A stretch of 64,000 bases of DNA from JAMLJG01 sp035327585 (GCA_035327585.1 DAOLDD010000008.1:55563-119562), one strand, 5' to 3'; numbered from the stretch's first letter, positions 1-9,382 are shown. A program made the numbers and translations. Notes: generated by a model from the letters alone, not told the origin.

Positions 1-166
1 TGTTGGTGAGGACCATGGATCCGGCGATGACGAACCAGGGCAGGCTGCGCCCCGCGAGAAAAAATCCGCCGGACTTGTCCAGGTTTGTTCCACGCGTCAC
101 CCGCCCCGCGATCACGGCCACGAGTGCTGTAAAGCCGACAAACGTAAGGAGTGCGGTGAGGTCCAT
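1..166 (-). CDS. Sodium:solute symporter (SSS family), N-terminal part, cut by window edge
   Basis: Only the first 55 residues are visible; the gene runs off the left edge. The protein begins at ATG (166) with a hydrophobic helix (residues about 4-19), then a polar stretch containing GGFFLAGRSLPW (33-44), then the start of a second hydrophobic helix. This N-terminal pattern is typical of sodium:solute symporters, inner-membrane carriers that import sugars or organic acids with Na+. The start lies 6 bp after the sulfatase stop codon on the same strand, so the two genes are probably one transcript and the carrier may import the desulfated sugar. The substrate cannot be read from this fragment. 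Family assignment is good, specificity unknown. Confidence 0.72.
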   Translation of the reverse strand, partial: MDLTALLTFVGFTALVAVIAGRVTRGTNLDKSGGFFLAGRSLPWFVIAGSMVLTN

Positions 167-172
167 GTCGAA

Positions 173-1687
173 TCAGGCGTAGTCCGGCACAATTTTCCGG
201 CGGGTGGCTTGTGCGTAGGGCAGTCCGGTGTCGTAATCCAGCTGCCGCGTCTCGCCGGGCTCCGGCTCGCGCTGGCGGGTGAAGCCGGTGAAATCCCAGG
301 TCGGCGGCGGCGCGTCGCTCCGCCACGGGCGGCGCACCCAGTAGTAGCCGCGGAACGGGTCGCGGGTCTCGTTCATCCATGTGATGAGCCGGTCGTGCAG
401 CCGGTCGCGCGCCGCCGCGTGCGCGGGGCTCTCGATCAGATTGGTCAACTCACCGGGGTCCTGCTCCATGTCGTAGAGTTCATCCGTGCAGAGCAGGTTG
501 ATCACCAATTTGTAGCGCGCATCCCGGACGCAGCGCACCGGTTGGAAGCCGCCGAATCCGTCGTGGTCGATCTCATAGCGGCCAAATTCGATGAAGACCT
601 CCGCGTTCGTCACCGTCGCGGGATTCCGCCACATCGGCAACATGCTGCGCCCATGGAGCGTGGCGGGTTGCGGAATTTCGAAGGCGTCGAGAATCGTCGG
701 CACGATGTCGATATGGGACACGAGGTTCGCCGACACGCTGCCCGGTGGAATCACCCCCGGCCAGCGGACGAGGAACGGGATGCGGGTGATCTCGTCGTAC
801 ATCACCGGCCCCTTGTTGGTGAGCCGGTGGCTGCCGAGCATGTCGCCGTGGTCGGCGGTATAGATGACCAGCGCGTCGGGCGCATGGCGGTCGATCGCAT
901 CCAGCACACGCCCGATTTCACTATCCACAAAGGAATTGCATGCAAAGTAGCTTTGGTATGCCGCGTCGCCGGGCGCAGGCTCCCGGTGCAGCGCCTTTCC
1001 GGCCCACGCGCGCTGATGCTCCGGCTTGTCCGCGAGCGGATCGGCCATGTTTTCGCGCCAGGGCAGCTTCGTGTCCGCGTGTTGGTCGATGAATTTCTTC
1101 GGGGCTAGGAACGGCCCGTGCGGTTCATCGAACGACACGACCAGCAGGAAGGGCTCCTCGCCGTGGCGTGACAGGAAATCGACCGCCCGGCTGGCGACGC
1201 GGTGGCCGAAGGTGAAATCAGCGGGGATCCCCTCCCCTTCATACATGGTTTTTTCCTGGCGCGACGCCACCCGCTGCTCCGGCGTGAGCTGGTCCAGATA
1301 GCACTTCATGTCGTACCAGTACTTCGGGTCCCAGCCATCCGGACACACGCCTTCCCCAAAGTAGTCGCCGCCGTCGAGGTGCCACTTGCCGACATACGCG
1401 GCGTGGATGCCGGCATCGCGCACGCGCTGGCCGACGGAGCGGCTCCTGGCATCCAGCGCCATGCCATTCGACCACCCATTATTAATGTGCGGCCAGGTCC
1501 CGGTGAACAGGGCGGCCCGGGCCGGACCACAGACGGGCTGGCAGGTGTAGGCGCGCTCACAGCGCACGCCTTCAGACGCCAGTCGGTCCAGCGCCGGGGT
1601 TTTCATCGCCGGAAGACCGTAGGCCCCCACCATGTCCACGCGTTGGGTGTCGGTCATCACCAGAATAAGTTGCTGCTTTTTTGCCAT
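173..1687 (-). CDS. Type I (formylglycine) sulfatase, probably cytoplasmic
   Basis: A 504-residue alkaline-phosphatase-fold sulfatase that would hydrolyse sulfate esters on sugars. The N-terminal metal-binding strand reads LILVMTDTQR. The modification motif C-x-P-x-R is CGPAR at residues 53-57, so Cys53 would become formylglycine. The second metal site is DHGDMLGSH near residue 280. There is no signal peptide after ATG 1687, unlike the secreted sulfatase at 34254-35891, so it probably acts on imported oligosaccharides in the cytoplasm. It is followed 6 bp later by a sodium:solute symporter start. A copy of the putative GntR operator (1682-1691, one mismatch) overlaps the start codon, which could block initiation or reflect a promoter placed very close to the gene. 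The sulfated substrate is unknown. Confidence 0.9.
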   Translation of the reverse strand: MAKKQQLILVMTDTQRVDMVGAYGLPAMKTPALDRLASEGVRCERAYTCQPVCGPARAALFTGTWPHINNGWSNGMALDARSRSVGQRVRDAGIHAAYVGKWHLDGGDYFGEGVCPDGWDPKYWYDMKCYLDQLTPEQRVASRQEKTMYEGEGIPADFTFGHRVASRAVDFLSRHGEEPFLLVVSFDEPHGPFLAPKKFIDQHADTKLPWRENMADPLADKPEHQRAWAGKALHREPAPGDAAYQSYFACNSFVDSEIGRVLDAIDRHAPDALVIYTADHGDMLGSHRLTNKGPVMYDEITRIPFLVRWPGVIPPGSVSANLVSHIDIVPTILDAFEIPQPATLHGRSMLPMWRNPATVTNAEVFIEFGRYEIDHDGFGGFQPVRCVRDARYKLVINLLCTDELYDMEQDPGELTNLIESPAHAAARDRLHDRLITWMNETRDPFRGYYWVRRPWRSDAPPPTWDFTGFTRQREPEPGETRQLDYDTGLPYAQATRRKIVPDYA

Positions 1688-1691
1688 GTCA
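1682..1691. promoter_or_regulatory. Putative GntR operator, TGCCATGTCA (1 mismatch)
   Basis: Matches the window-wide palindrome TGACATGTCA at 9 of 10 positions, with flanking bases extending it to TTGCCATGTCAA. It covers the start codon of the sulfatase on the minus strand. It is weaker evidence than the perfect sites because part of the match is forced by the ATG. Confidence 0.4.
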
Positions 1692-1884
1692 AAATAGATT
1701 CTTATTCATTTATTCAAGATCCCGCCAGAATTATTTTGCAGACACCCGCGCATCGGCCTGCCGTGGGATGCCCTGCGGCGCGATCTCGCCATAATTATTG
1801 GCGAAAAGGCATTTCGCGCCCTGGCGCGGGACCACCGGGGCTCACCGCGCTCCAACCCGCCGCAAACGGGGCAAAACTAATCCC

Positions 1885-1921
1885 TTTACAGAATGCTAAA
1901 GATCGGTATTCTGATATGTCA
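1885..1921 (+). promoter_or_regulatory. Promoter with overlapping putative GntR operator, for the autotransporter-like gene
   Basis: TTTACA (1885-1890) and TATTCT (1907-1912) are separated by 16 bp and resemble a sigma-70 promoter. The operator-like TGATATGTCA (1912-1921, one mismatch to TGACATGTCA) begins on the last base of the -10 box, where a bound repressor would block transcription. Transcription would then start near 1919, so the gene's translation start must lie downstream of that. The same geometry, operator directly after the -10, is seen at 52647-52662. Confidence 0.5.
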
Positions 1922-1955
1922 AGTATGGGCGGGGTATATGCGGGGGAAGCAGTTA

Positions 1956-4900
1956 ATGGGCACAGCTCTGATTAGGTTCGCCGCAACCGACGGAGGATCG
2001 GCGTATTTGGTGAAGCCTGCGCGCCTCATCGCGCTCGTGGCGGTGGCGTGCGTCGTGCAGTCGGCATACGGCATCAGCGTCACGATGACCAACACCGATC
2101 CCTTCCTGCTCTCCTCGTTCAATACGGCACAGAATTGGTCGTCCGGCACGGCGCCCGTCGGAGGCAACGACTATTCCACGGCTGGCTTTCTCCTCCGCAC
2201 CCCGCGGGCCGGAGGAAATTTCACCTTTGCCGGCGACTCCCTGACGATCGATTCCCTGCCTGGCGAAATGATGTTTGCCGGCACCGCCAGCGTAAACACC
2301 ATCACCATTGATGATCTCCGATTAGACGGCGGCAGCATCAAGAATGGCTCGACCGTCTCCCTCTGGACGCTGGAGGGCGGAATTACCATCAACGCCGATT
2401 CGTTCTTCACCTTCTCCACCAGCGGCGCCAATACCACCCTGATCGCCTCCACCATCAGCGGCGTCGGCGCGCTCGTAACCCGCCAGGTCGGCGGCGCGCC
2501 TGCCAATGAAGTGCTCCGCATTTCCGGCGACAACACCTACAGCGGCGGCACGATCCTGAACACCGGGCGCATTCATTACGCGCACGACAATGCCCTGGGT
2601 TCCGGTCCGATCACCATCGCCAGCAACGGGGTTACACTGCTCTCCTACGGCGCGGCCCGCACGCTGACCAATGCCTTGAATATTTTTGGGAATTTTATCC
2701 ATGGACTCGCCGGCGTGGGATCCGTGAGCGCATTCAACGGGCCCGTTTCGCTCGGCGCAGACGTACGCACCATCCAATTGAACAACAGCTTCAGCGTTGG
2801 GGGCGCGATTTCGGGCGCCGGCGGCATCCATATGTCCAGCGGCGGCGGCGGCACGCTGACGCTCACAGGAACAAACACCTTCACCGGGCCGATCAAGATC
2901 GACGGTGGATTCCTCTGGTTGAGCGGCGCGGCGTCGCTCGGTGGCGGAACGTATGCAGCGGCCATCACGAATAACACCCTGCTTCGCTACCAGAGCAGCG
3001 TCAACCAGACGCTGAGCGGGGTTCTGAGCGGGTCCGGCAACCTGTGGGCGCTGGGGAGCGGCACCCTCACGCTCTCCGGGGCAAACACCTATTCCGGCAG
3101 CAATACGCTCGCGGGCGGCAAACTCTCGATCGCGGCGGATTCCGCGCTGGGGGCAACGCCGGGATCGCCCACCACCGGCCGCATCACCTTCAACGGGGGA
3201 ACCCTGCTATCGACGGCCGGCCTGACCTTGCACGCCAACCGCGGCATCGCACTTGTCGGCAACGGCACCGTCGAAGTCGCCAGCGGAACGGCCCTGTCCT
3301 ACGGTGGAATCATCGCGGGGTCTGGCGCGTTCAATAAAACGGGCGCGGGAACGCTCGTGCTTGGGGGCGCGAATACATTTTCCGGCGCCTTCAGCATCCT
3401 TTCGGGCGGCGTGGAGGCGGCCGCGGTGAACAACGCCAGCGCCAATGGCGCATTGGGCAACAGCGCCGCAGCGGTCACACTCGGCTCAAGTGGAACGACG
3501 GGAACCGTGCACTACAGCGGCGGAACGGCCTCCAGCAGCAAACCGTTCGCACTGGCAACCGGCGGGAGTGGCGGGTTCGATATCCAAAGCGGCGCGGCCA
3601 CCCTTTCGCTGAGCGGACTCATCAGCGGCGGCGGCGGGCTCGCCAAATCCGGAGCCGGCACGCTCACCCTTTCCGGGGCAAACACCTACACGGGACCGAC
3701 GATCGTAAACGCAGGCGTGCTGAAAGCCGGCGTGGCGAGCGTGTCCGGCGTCAGCGGGGCCTTCGGCGTCAACTCCGCCGTCACACTGGCCAACACCGCC
3801 GGAGCGGGTCTGGATATCACCGGCTTCAACACCATTATCGGATCAATCACTGGCGGCGGCTCCAGCGGCGGCGACGTCACCCTGGGTTCGGCGACCTTGA
3901 CGATCGGCGGCAACAATACGAGTCCCGCGGCGTATGCGGGGACCATCTCCGGGGCGGGTTCAATCGTGAAGGTCGGCTCGGGCGCGCTCACCTTCAGCGG
4001 CAGCAGCACCTATTCGGGCGGCACGGTGGTCAGCAACGGCAGCCTGGCCGTCAACGGGTCGATCGCGGACAGCGCGATCACGGTGGCGGGCGGCACGCTC
4101 GCGGGTACCGGCACGGTTAACCAGGTCACCCTCGACAGCGGCACGCTCAGTCCGGCGGGCGGCTCGGTGGGCCGGCTGCTGCTCACCAACAGCCTGGTCC
4201 TGAACGGCGGGCGCTACGAATGGAACATCACCAATGGCACGGGCACGGCGGGTGTGAACTGGGATTTGATCCGCGTAAACGGCGGCGCGGGCGTCATCAC
4301 CATCGGCTCGGGCATCATCACGATTAACGTATCCTGCGCTCTCGCCACCCTGCCCAACTTCACGGGAACCGCCCCGATGAGCTGGATGATCGCGGAGGGC
4401 GGATCCGTGTCCGGCTATGCCTCGAACAAATTCGCGTTCACCACCACGAATTTTGCGCCCGCGTTTTACGAGGGCACCTTCAACGTGAGCGAAAGTGGCG
4501 GGGATCTGTATTTGAACTTTTCGACCTCCGCGCCGATCGACATGGCCGTTGCCTCCGTCACCTCGACGCCCTTCACGGTCGATGTCGGCACCGCATACGC
4601 CTACACCATCGTGATCAGCAACGCCGGCCCCGAGACGGCCGGCGCCTACCACGTCACCAACCATCTGCCGGCCAACGTCGTGTATTCATCGAGCAGCGAC
4701 GGCGGCACGCACAATGCCGGGGTGGTCCGTTGGACGCTGAACAACCTCGCGGCGGGCGCCACGAAAACGCTCACGCTCAATGTCATCGCGCCCGGCCAGC
4801 ACGGCATCATCACCAACCGCGTAACCGTGCTGCCCCGGCGGGTCGAATCCGCGCCCTCCGACAATGAGAAAACCGCATCGACCACCGTCATCTGCCCCGG

Positions 4901-6161
4901 CGCCCCCGCGCCATATCTTGAGGTGATCGCGGATCGCGTGGGCACCAACGGCAGCGCCATCTCCTTCTCGCTCATCAGCACCAACGTTGATTGTTCGAGA
5001 CCGTTCATCGCGGCGGTAATTCCGGGCGGCCTGTTCTCCACGGCGGACGGTCCGGGCGACCACGGCACGACCGGCACCTTCAATTGGACCCCCGGCGCGA
5101 CGGGCGTTTACCCGATGCGCATCTACGCATGGAATATCGGCAGCGCCACGAGTTCCTACTCCATGCGCATCTATGTGGGCGCCATTGGCGAGCCCAAGGA
5201 CGGCGCCGGCATCCCGGTTTCGCTGACGAACTGGGCCATTGCCATCACCAACATCAGCCCGGTTTCCAGCGGCAACGCCACCCTGGTCTGGCAGGCCGTG
5301 GAGAACATTACCTATGATATCTTCACGACCGTCGGGAATTTCGGCGATGGCGCCGTTTCGTGGAGCAAGACCGCCAGCGGCGCCGAAGCGGTCGCCGCGC
5401 TGGCCACCCAGCAGGTCGCGGCATCGGGCAGCCAGCGCTATTTTGAAGTGGTGTTGGAAGGACAATCGCCGAAGTCAAACGGTGTCTGGGCGATTATCAA
5501 GCCGACGATCCCGCAGGGCTACAGCACGCTGGCCGCACCGGTGGATTACGGCACGAACCTCAGCTTCGCCGGCGCGTTCGGAGACCGGCTTGCCGGGGCG
5601 CTGGACGGCAACGCCACCGAGGGCGACAGCGATGAGGTGTTCATCCTCAACGCGAACGGCTCCTACAGCAACATCTGGCTCAACGCCTCCAAAGTATGGG
5701 TGACGAAGCTGCCCGGCAATCCGCCCGCCACGCACGCGCTGCAGCCGGGACAGGGCTTTGTCGTGAAGCGACTCGGCGCCGCCACGAGCGCCGAATTCAT
5801 CGGTCCGGTCGGCAACCAGGCCATCCACACGAACGCGATTCCCGCAGGCGACGGCTCCAACACGCCGGGCTTTGCCATCCTCAGCCTCTCCCAGGGGAAA
5901 TACCTCCCGATCTCAACCGCATTTGCCGCGGGCAACGTCGTATCCTCCGGCGGCGGCCCCGCGGGCTCGATCGAATTCAACAAGGCCGACGTCATCTACA
6001 TTCCACAGACGGACGGCTCCTACAAACCGCTCCAGCGCCATCCGAACGGCACATGGTTCGACCTGACCACGTTCACCACCTCCAGCGAACGATTTACGCC
6101 CGGCAAAGCCTACTGGTATCACCGGACGCCGACGGGACAACTCATGCGGGTGAGATTCTAG
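1956..6161 (+). CDS. Large secreted protein with autotransporter-associated beta-strand repeats and a DUF11-type domain
   Basis: About 1400 residues. A hydrophobic export segment (KPARLIALVAVACVVQSAYG) precedes a long passenger of repeats of the form GAGTLTLSGANTYSG followed by GGxL, the autotransporter-associated strand (PATR) signature. Clear copies are encoded near 3050, 3340, 3650 and 3970. After them comes a DUF11-like adhesive domain (YTIVISNAGPETAG, about 4600-4830), an Ig-like segment and a C-terminal region with WVTKLPGN and GQGFVVKR of a kind common in Verrucomicrobia. No C-terminal beta-barrel or sorting motif is visible, so the anchoring route is unclear. Start is uncertain: ATG 1956 has a GGGGGAAG ribosome site; GTG 2010 follows GGAGG at 1992-1996; an ATG at 1893 lies inside the predicted promoter and is unlikely. 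The next gene starts 2 bp after its stop. Confidence 0.82.
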   Translation: MGTALIRFAATDGGSAYLVKPARLIALVAVACVVQSAYGISVTMTNTDPFLLSSFNTAQNWSSGTAPVGGNDYSTAGFLLRTPRAGGNFTFAGDSLTIDSLPGEMMFAGTASVNTITIDDLRLDGGSIKNGSTVSLWTLEGGITINADSFFTFSTSGANTTLIASTISGVGALVTRQVGGAPANEVLRISGDNTYSGGTILNTGRIHYAHDNALGSGPITIASNGVTLLSYGAARTLTNALNIFGNFIHGLAGVGSVSAFNGPVSLGADVRTIQLNNSFSVGGAISGAGGIHMSSGGGGTLTLTGTNTFTGPIKIDGGFLWLSGAASLGGGTYAAAITNNTLLRYQSSVNQTLSGVLSGSGNLWALGSGTLTLSGANTYSGSNTLAGGKLSIAADSALGATPGSPTTGRITFNGGTLLSTAGLTLHANRGIALVGNGTVEVASGTALSYGGIIAGSGAFNKTGAGTLVLGGANTFSGAFSILSGGVEAAAVNNASANGALGNSAAAVTLGSSGTTGTVHYSGGTASSSKPFALATGGSGGFDIQSGAATLSLSGLISGGGGLAKSGAGTLTLSGANTYTGPTIVNAGVLKAGVASVSGVSGAFGVNSAVTLANTAGAGLDITGFNTIIGSITGGGSSGGDVTLGSATLTIGGNNTSPAAYAGTISGAGSIVKVGSGALTFSGSSTYSGGTVVSNGSLAVNGSIADSAITVAGGTLAGTGTVNQVTLDSGTLSPAGGSVGRLLLTNSLVLNGGRYEWNITNGTGTAGVNWDLIRVNGGAGVITIGSGIITINVSCALATLPNFTGTAPMSWMIAEGGSVSGYASNKFAFTTTNFAPAFYEGTFNVSESGGDLYLNFSTSAPIDMAVASVTSTPFTVDVGTAYAYTIVISNAGPETAGAYHVTNHLPANVVYSSSSDGGTHNAGVVRWTLNNLAAGATKTLTLNVIAPGQHGIITNRVTVLPRRVESAPSDNEKTASTTVICPGAPAPYLEVIADRVGTNGSAISFSLISTNVDCSRPFIAAVIPGGLFSTADGPGDHGTTGTFNWTPGATGVYPMRIYAWNIGSATSSYSMRIYVGAIGEPKDGAGIPVSLTNWAIAITNISPVSSGNATLVWQAVENITYDIFTTVGNFGDGAVSWSKTASGAEAVAALATQQVAASGSQRYFEVVLEGQSPKSNGVWAIIKPTIPQGYSTLAAPVDYGTNLSFAGAFGDRLAGALDGNATEGDSDEVFILNANGSYSNIWLNASKVWVTKLPGNPPATHALQPGQGFVVKRLGAATSAEFIGPVGNQAIHTNAIPAGDGSNTPGFAILSLSQGKYLPISTAFAAGNVVSSGGGPAGSIEFNKADVIYIPQTDGSYKPLQRHPNGTWFDLTTFTTSSERFTPGKAYWYHRTPTGQLMRVRF

Positions 6162-6163
6162 TC

Positions 6164-6931
6164 ATGGTCGCGACACGACATATCGATCTTCGAGTGCTGG
6201 GCGCGGCCGTCCTGTTCCTGCTGCTTGCGGCGGCGCAGCCTGTCCCGGCGGCGGTGCTGCTGATCGAGTCCTTCGACAGCGATCCCGACTGGGTGGATCG
6301 CGACCCCGGCAACATGGCGGTGAGCCACAACGCGCTGGTCGGCAGCACCGTCAACGGCTCGCTGGAAGGCGCCTTCGCCTCGTCCTTCGCGCCGGCCACC
6401 GATGCGTTCCGCATCAACGGCACCGTCGACGACGGCATTAATCCCAATCCCCCGCCCCCCACCGGACCCTGGGTCGGCAATTACAACACCCTCTATCCCG
6501 GCTACCAGCAATTCGTCTTCGACTTCCTGCCGGAGGATGTGCTGCCCTCGTCGTTCTCCATCATCATCAGTGACGGCGTGAACACATTCCAGCGGAACCT
6601 CCTGCCCCAGTTGGACAGCGGGGCCGGAGCCTGGTACTATGACCTCTCCGTCCCGCTGGTGTACGACTCCACCTGGGCGATCTTCGGAACGAGCGCCGAG
6701 TTCAGCGCGATGATGAGCAGCGTCAGCTACATCGACATTCAGATCACCCGCAACACCAGCGTGGAGCAGAGCTACTTCATCGACAATTTCAGGCTGACCG
6801 ACGATCCCGTTGAACTCAATGGTTCGGAAGCCGTTCCCGAGCCCGGCACCTTCGCGCTTCTCGCCTTGAGTGTGCTCGCGCTCACCGCGCTCCGAAAACA
6901 ACTCATACCCTCCGGTTCCGAGCGTTCTTAA
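6164..6931 (+). CDS. Secreted PEP-CTERM sorting-signal protein
   Basis: A 255-residue exported protein with an N-terminal signal segment (VLGAAVLFLLLAAAQPVPAA) and a typical PEP-CTERM tail: VPEPGTF, a hydrophobic helix, then a basic end (RKQ). Exosortase systems cleave such tails and hand the protein to the envelope or extracellular matrix. The body has the aromatic and Asp/Gly-rich look of a beta-sandwich, including SYFIDNFRLTD just before the tail, a pattern common in carbohydrate-binding-like modules. It starts 2 bp after the stop of the strand-repeat protein and precedes a protein of similar fold, so the three probably form one surface-protein operon. No catalytic motif is seen; a structural or glycan-binding role is an inference. 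Confidence 0.85.
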   Translation: MVATRHIDLRVLGAAVLFLLLAAAQPVPAAVLLIESFDSDPDWVDRDPGNMAVSHNALVGSTVNGSLEGAFASSFAPATDAFRINGTVDDGINPNPPPPTGPWVGNYNTLYPGYQQFVFDFLPEDVLPSSFSIIISDGVNTFQRNLLPQLDSGAGAWYYDLSVPLVYDSTWAIFGTSAEFSAMMSSVSYIDIQITRNTSVEQSYFIDNFRLTDDPVELNGSEAVPEPGTFALLALSVLALTALRKQLIPSGSERS

Positions 6932-6948
6932 GGGGTGGAAAAACGGCG

Positions 6949-7734
6949 ATGCCCCGCATCTCCTCCAGAATCGGACGCCTGATCCTGGCGCTGTGTGCGC
7001 CCGTCGCGACCGCCCAGGCCGCGGAACCTTTTATCGAAACCTTCAGCGCGGGCATGAACGGCTGGACCAACACCGCCGGCCAGGCCTGGCAGGTCAACAG
7101 CGGCTCCGCGCGCACGGTGTTCCCGGGAAACTTCGTGCCCGGCGACACGACGCTGGCCGCCACGGGTGCACTGCAGACGGCGGCATTTACGGGAAACTAC
7201 GCCGCCGCGGGCATCACCCTGGTCGGCTTCAAGTTCCAGGGCGTCAACGACCTGCCCGCCGGGCTTACCTTCCGCCTGTTCAGCGGCACGAACAGCTTCA
7301 CGCGCTCACTCTCGGCCTTCGTCGCCGCAACGGGCGTCTGGTATCAGTTCTTCTTTTCGCTGGAAAACAAGGCGGCTGGTGTCTGGGTCGGCGGGGATGA
7401 ATCAGCCTTCGCCGCGGCCATGCAGGACATCACACGGGTCGATTTCGCCATCGCGAACATGAACAGCCCCGTCGGGGTGGCGTCCACCTTCCGCATCGAC
7501 GACATCGTCGTCGACCGCCTTCCCGCCGCGACGTCCATCGCGGCCTCCGGCGGAACAAATCTCCTGATCACCGGCGACTTCCTCCAGTCCAACGTCACCT
7601 ACCTGGTCGAAGCCACGCCCGAACTCACCGGGGTCTGGACGGCCGTGCAGTCCGTTCTCGCGACAAATCGAAGCCAGTTGATCACGCTGACCAACGACGG
7701 GAATCAACTGTTCTGGCGCATCGCGTTGCCGTAA
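6949..7734 (+). CDS. Secreted beta-sandwich protein of unknown function
   Basis: A 261-residue protein with a signal peptide (LILALCAPVATAQAAE) and a body resembling its upstream neighbour: an early FIETFSAGMNGW segment and a TFRIDDIVVDRL strand that matches SYFIDNFRLTD of the PEP-CTERM protein. After this domain comes a short C-terminal module (ITGDFLQSNVTYLVEATPELTG) like those that end many secreted Verrucomicrobial proteins. There is no PEP-CTERM tail. The start is ATG 6949, preceded by AAGGGGTGG. It is the third gene of a plus-strand cluster starting at 1956 and is followed by two hairpins. Catalytic residues are not apparent; a glycan-binding or structural role is possible. Confidence 0.75.
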   Translation: MPRISSRIGRLILALCAPVATAQAAEPFIETFSAGMNGWTNTAGQAWQVNSGSARTVFPGNFVPGDTTLAATGALQTAAFTGNYAAAGITLVGFKFQGVNDLPAGLTFRLFSGTNSFTRSLSAFVAATGVWYQFFFSLENKAAGVWVGGDESAFAAAMQDITRVDFAIANMNSPVGVASTFRIDDIVVDRLPAATSIAASGGTNLLITGDFLQSNVTYLVEATPELTGVWTAVQSVLATNRSQLITLTNDGNQLFWRIALP

Positions 7735-7762
7735 CGCGGAAATCATTCCATTCGTCAAACTT

Positions 7763-7784
7763 TTCCGCCGACAGAGCGGCGGAA
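7763..7784. terminator. Hairpin after the surface-protein cluster
   Basis: TTCCGCCG and CGGCGGAA form an 8-bp perfect stem with a 6-base loop, 28 bp after the stop of the preceding gene. There is no T-run, so it may be a transcription-stopping hairpin or a REP-like repeat. Confidence 0.4.
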
Positions 7785-7896
7785 CTACAGCGCGAAATAC
7801 CAGGTCTCGATCATATTGGGTATGTTTCCGGGGCGCACACGCGCCACCGAATAGATGCCACCTATCTTTGGTGATTGGTATGTCACCGCCGGTTGT

Positions 7897-7922
7897 AGCT
7901 CCGGCGCTCCGTCGCCGGAGCT
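7897..7922. repeat. REP-like palindrome
   Basis: AGCTCCGGCG and CGCCGGAGCT form a 10-bp stem with a 6-base loop between convergent genes. It resembles the short GC-rich palindromes elsewhere in the window and could also serve as a bidirectional terminator. Confidence 0.45.
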
Positions 7923-7947
7923 GTCTTCCGATGATTTCCGCGGGGCC

Positions 7948-8724
7948 CTATAAATCCCACTTCGCCAGGGCGTGGTTGCGCGTGTATTGGAATCCGAGAT
8001 TGGTCACGGACTGAATCCCGACATGCCCGTCCATGTAGGCGGCGACCATGGTTTTCCCGTGCCGGTTCACCGCGCGCTGCGGATCGGTGTTGTAATCGCT
8101 GTTATTCGGCGTCCTGAACAGGTGGGCGCCTCCATTGTCCTGCGTGAACCGCCACAGCGCCGGATTCAGTTCCGTCGGATTCTGGAGATAGCCCACATCG
8201 GCGAGCACCGCCGTGTCCGCCGGTTTGCGCACATCATGCATCTGGGGTTGGAACCCAGCCTCAAATTCCTGCCTGGCGGGACCCAGCCAGATGCCCAGTT
8301 CGTCATGGTTCAACCCGATCCCGCCGGTTTCGATGTTGGAATTCTTGATGCTGGGGCACCGGATGACCTGCATCAAATTCGTTCCCAGGGACCGAAAATC
8401 AATGTAGGCGCCCACCCAGCGCGGATAGAGCCACCACTCGGTCCGGCCCAGTCCCTTCCAGTTGCGGTGATTTCCTACGGGCGGCAGAAAACCTCCGTGG
8501 TCCGCCGCATACAGCAAAATGCCGTTGACCGCCTGCCGCTGCCGGCTCGCGCAATTCATGCGCGTGACGCCGGCGCGGGCGTCCACAAAAGCAGGCATCA
8601 ACAGCAGGGCGAGAATAAACAGGACCGCAATCACCGCGAGGAGCTCCAGCACCGTGAAGCCCGCCCCGCGGCATCCACGCGTGTTCCACCGCAGGAACCG
8701 GGTTGGATGGGGATTAGTTTTCAT
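7948..8724 (-). CDS. Type II secretion/type IV pseudopilin-like protein
   Basis: A 258-residue protein with a prepilin leader: basic residues, then the cleavage and methylation motif GFTVLELLAVIAVL (residues about 22-35), followed by the hydrophobic spine. The C-terminal part contains NRHGKTMVAAYMDGHV, the H-x(n)-DG type motif typical of the large pseudopilin-like families expanded in Planctomycetes and Verrucomicrobia. Such proteins are processed by prepilin peptidase and assemble in or on the cytoplasmic membrane; individual roles are mostly unknown. Its start overlaps the end of the upstream gene by 11 bp, so both are co-translated. The pair diverges from the ABC importer and shares a regulatory region with operator-like sites, linking it to sugar use. 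Confident on family, not on role. Confidence 0.85.
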   Translation of the reverse strand: MKTNPHPTRFLRWNTRGCRGAGFTVLELLAVIAVLFILALLLMPAFVDARAGVTRMNCASRQRQAVNGILLYAADHGGFLPPVGNHRNWKGLGRTEWWLYPRWVGAYIDFRSLGTNLMQVIRCPSIKNSNIETGGIGLNHDELGIWLGPARQEFEAGFQPQMHDVRKPADTAVLADVGYLQNPTELNPALWRFTQDNGGAHLFRTPNNSDYNTDPQRAVNRHGKTMVAAYMDGHVGIQSVTNLGFQYTRNHALAKWDL

Positions 8725-9343
8725 GCCGGATCAAATCGTACCCCTGTGTGAACCATTGCTCAATTGTTCCCGTCGGCGCCCATTCGGGCCGCCAGATTTC
8801 CGCCCGCGGTTTGGCAATCGCACGAACCAGTGGCGACGACATCCCCTGCTCCGCCAACGCCGAATTCGCGTAGAGCGGCGGCAATCCGCCCTTTCGCGAA
8901 ACGCCGTTCAGGCCTTCCGGTATCCCGATGAAACTGACCACAGCCACCGCATCCGGATACTCCATCATCATCCGGGTGTATGCCTGGAGGGTAAAATTCC
9001 CCTCCATGAGCGGCTCGCCTCGCGCGCCCAATTCACACGCCAAAACCAGATCATCCACCGGCACCCGCACCACCTGGTAACGCGCCGGTTCCAAGGCCCG
9101 AACCAAGCCCGCGACCCGCGCCTCGGCCAGCGCAAGCATCGCGTCCAGACGCGGATAGTCCACCACCACCACCTGCCCGCCGGGTACGTCCCGGCTCACG
9201 GCCGCCCCCAATCCGAATCCCAACGCCAGCGCACGCTGGCGTTCAACCGGGGGCGTCGCGGATTCGCCCGACCGGCGCACCAGCAGGAAAACCGACGCAC
9301 CAAATCCGACCACCACCACCCCAAACAGGATGAACCGCCTCAC
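8714..9343 (-). CDS. Membrane-anchored hypothetical protein paired with pseudopilin
   Basis: A 209-residue protein with one N-terminal membrane helix (FILFGVVVVGFGASVFLLV) and a soluble alpha/beta-looking domain rich in Val and Ala. It contains VVVVDYPRLDAMLALAEARV and DAVAVVSFIGIPEGLNG, possible Rossmann-like strands. The family is not recognised. The best start is GTG 9343, which follows GGGGGAG by about 7 bases; a TTG at 9358 is an alternative. It is the first gene of a minus-strand pair, overlapping the pseudopilin gene by 11 bp. The operator-like TGACATATCA at 9383-9392 lies 40 bp upstream. It may be an accessory to the pseudopilin or to the divergently encoded importer, but this is only inferred from position. 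Confidence 0.7.
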   Translation of the reverse strand: MRRFILFGVVVVGFGASVFLLVRRSGESATPPVERQRALALGFGLGAAVSRDVPGGQVVVVDYPRLDAMLALAEARVAGLVRALEPARYQVVRVPVDDLVLACELGARGEPLMEGNFTLQAYTRMMMEYPDAVAVVSFIGIPEGLNGVSRKGGLPPLYANSALAEQGMSSPLVRAIAKPRAEIWRPEWAPTGTIEQWFTQGYDLIRHEN

Positions 9344-9382
9344 GGCATACTCCCCCAAAGATACCCACCCGGACGCTGTTTA

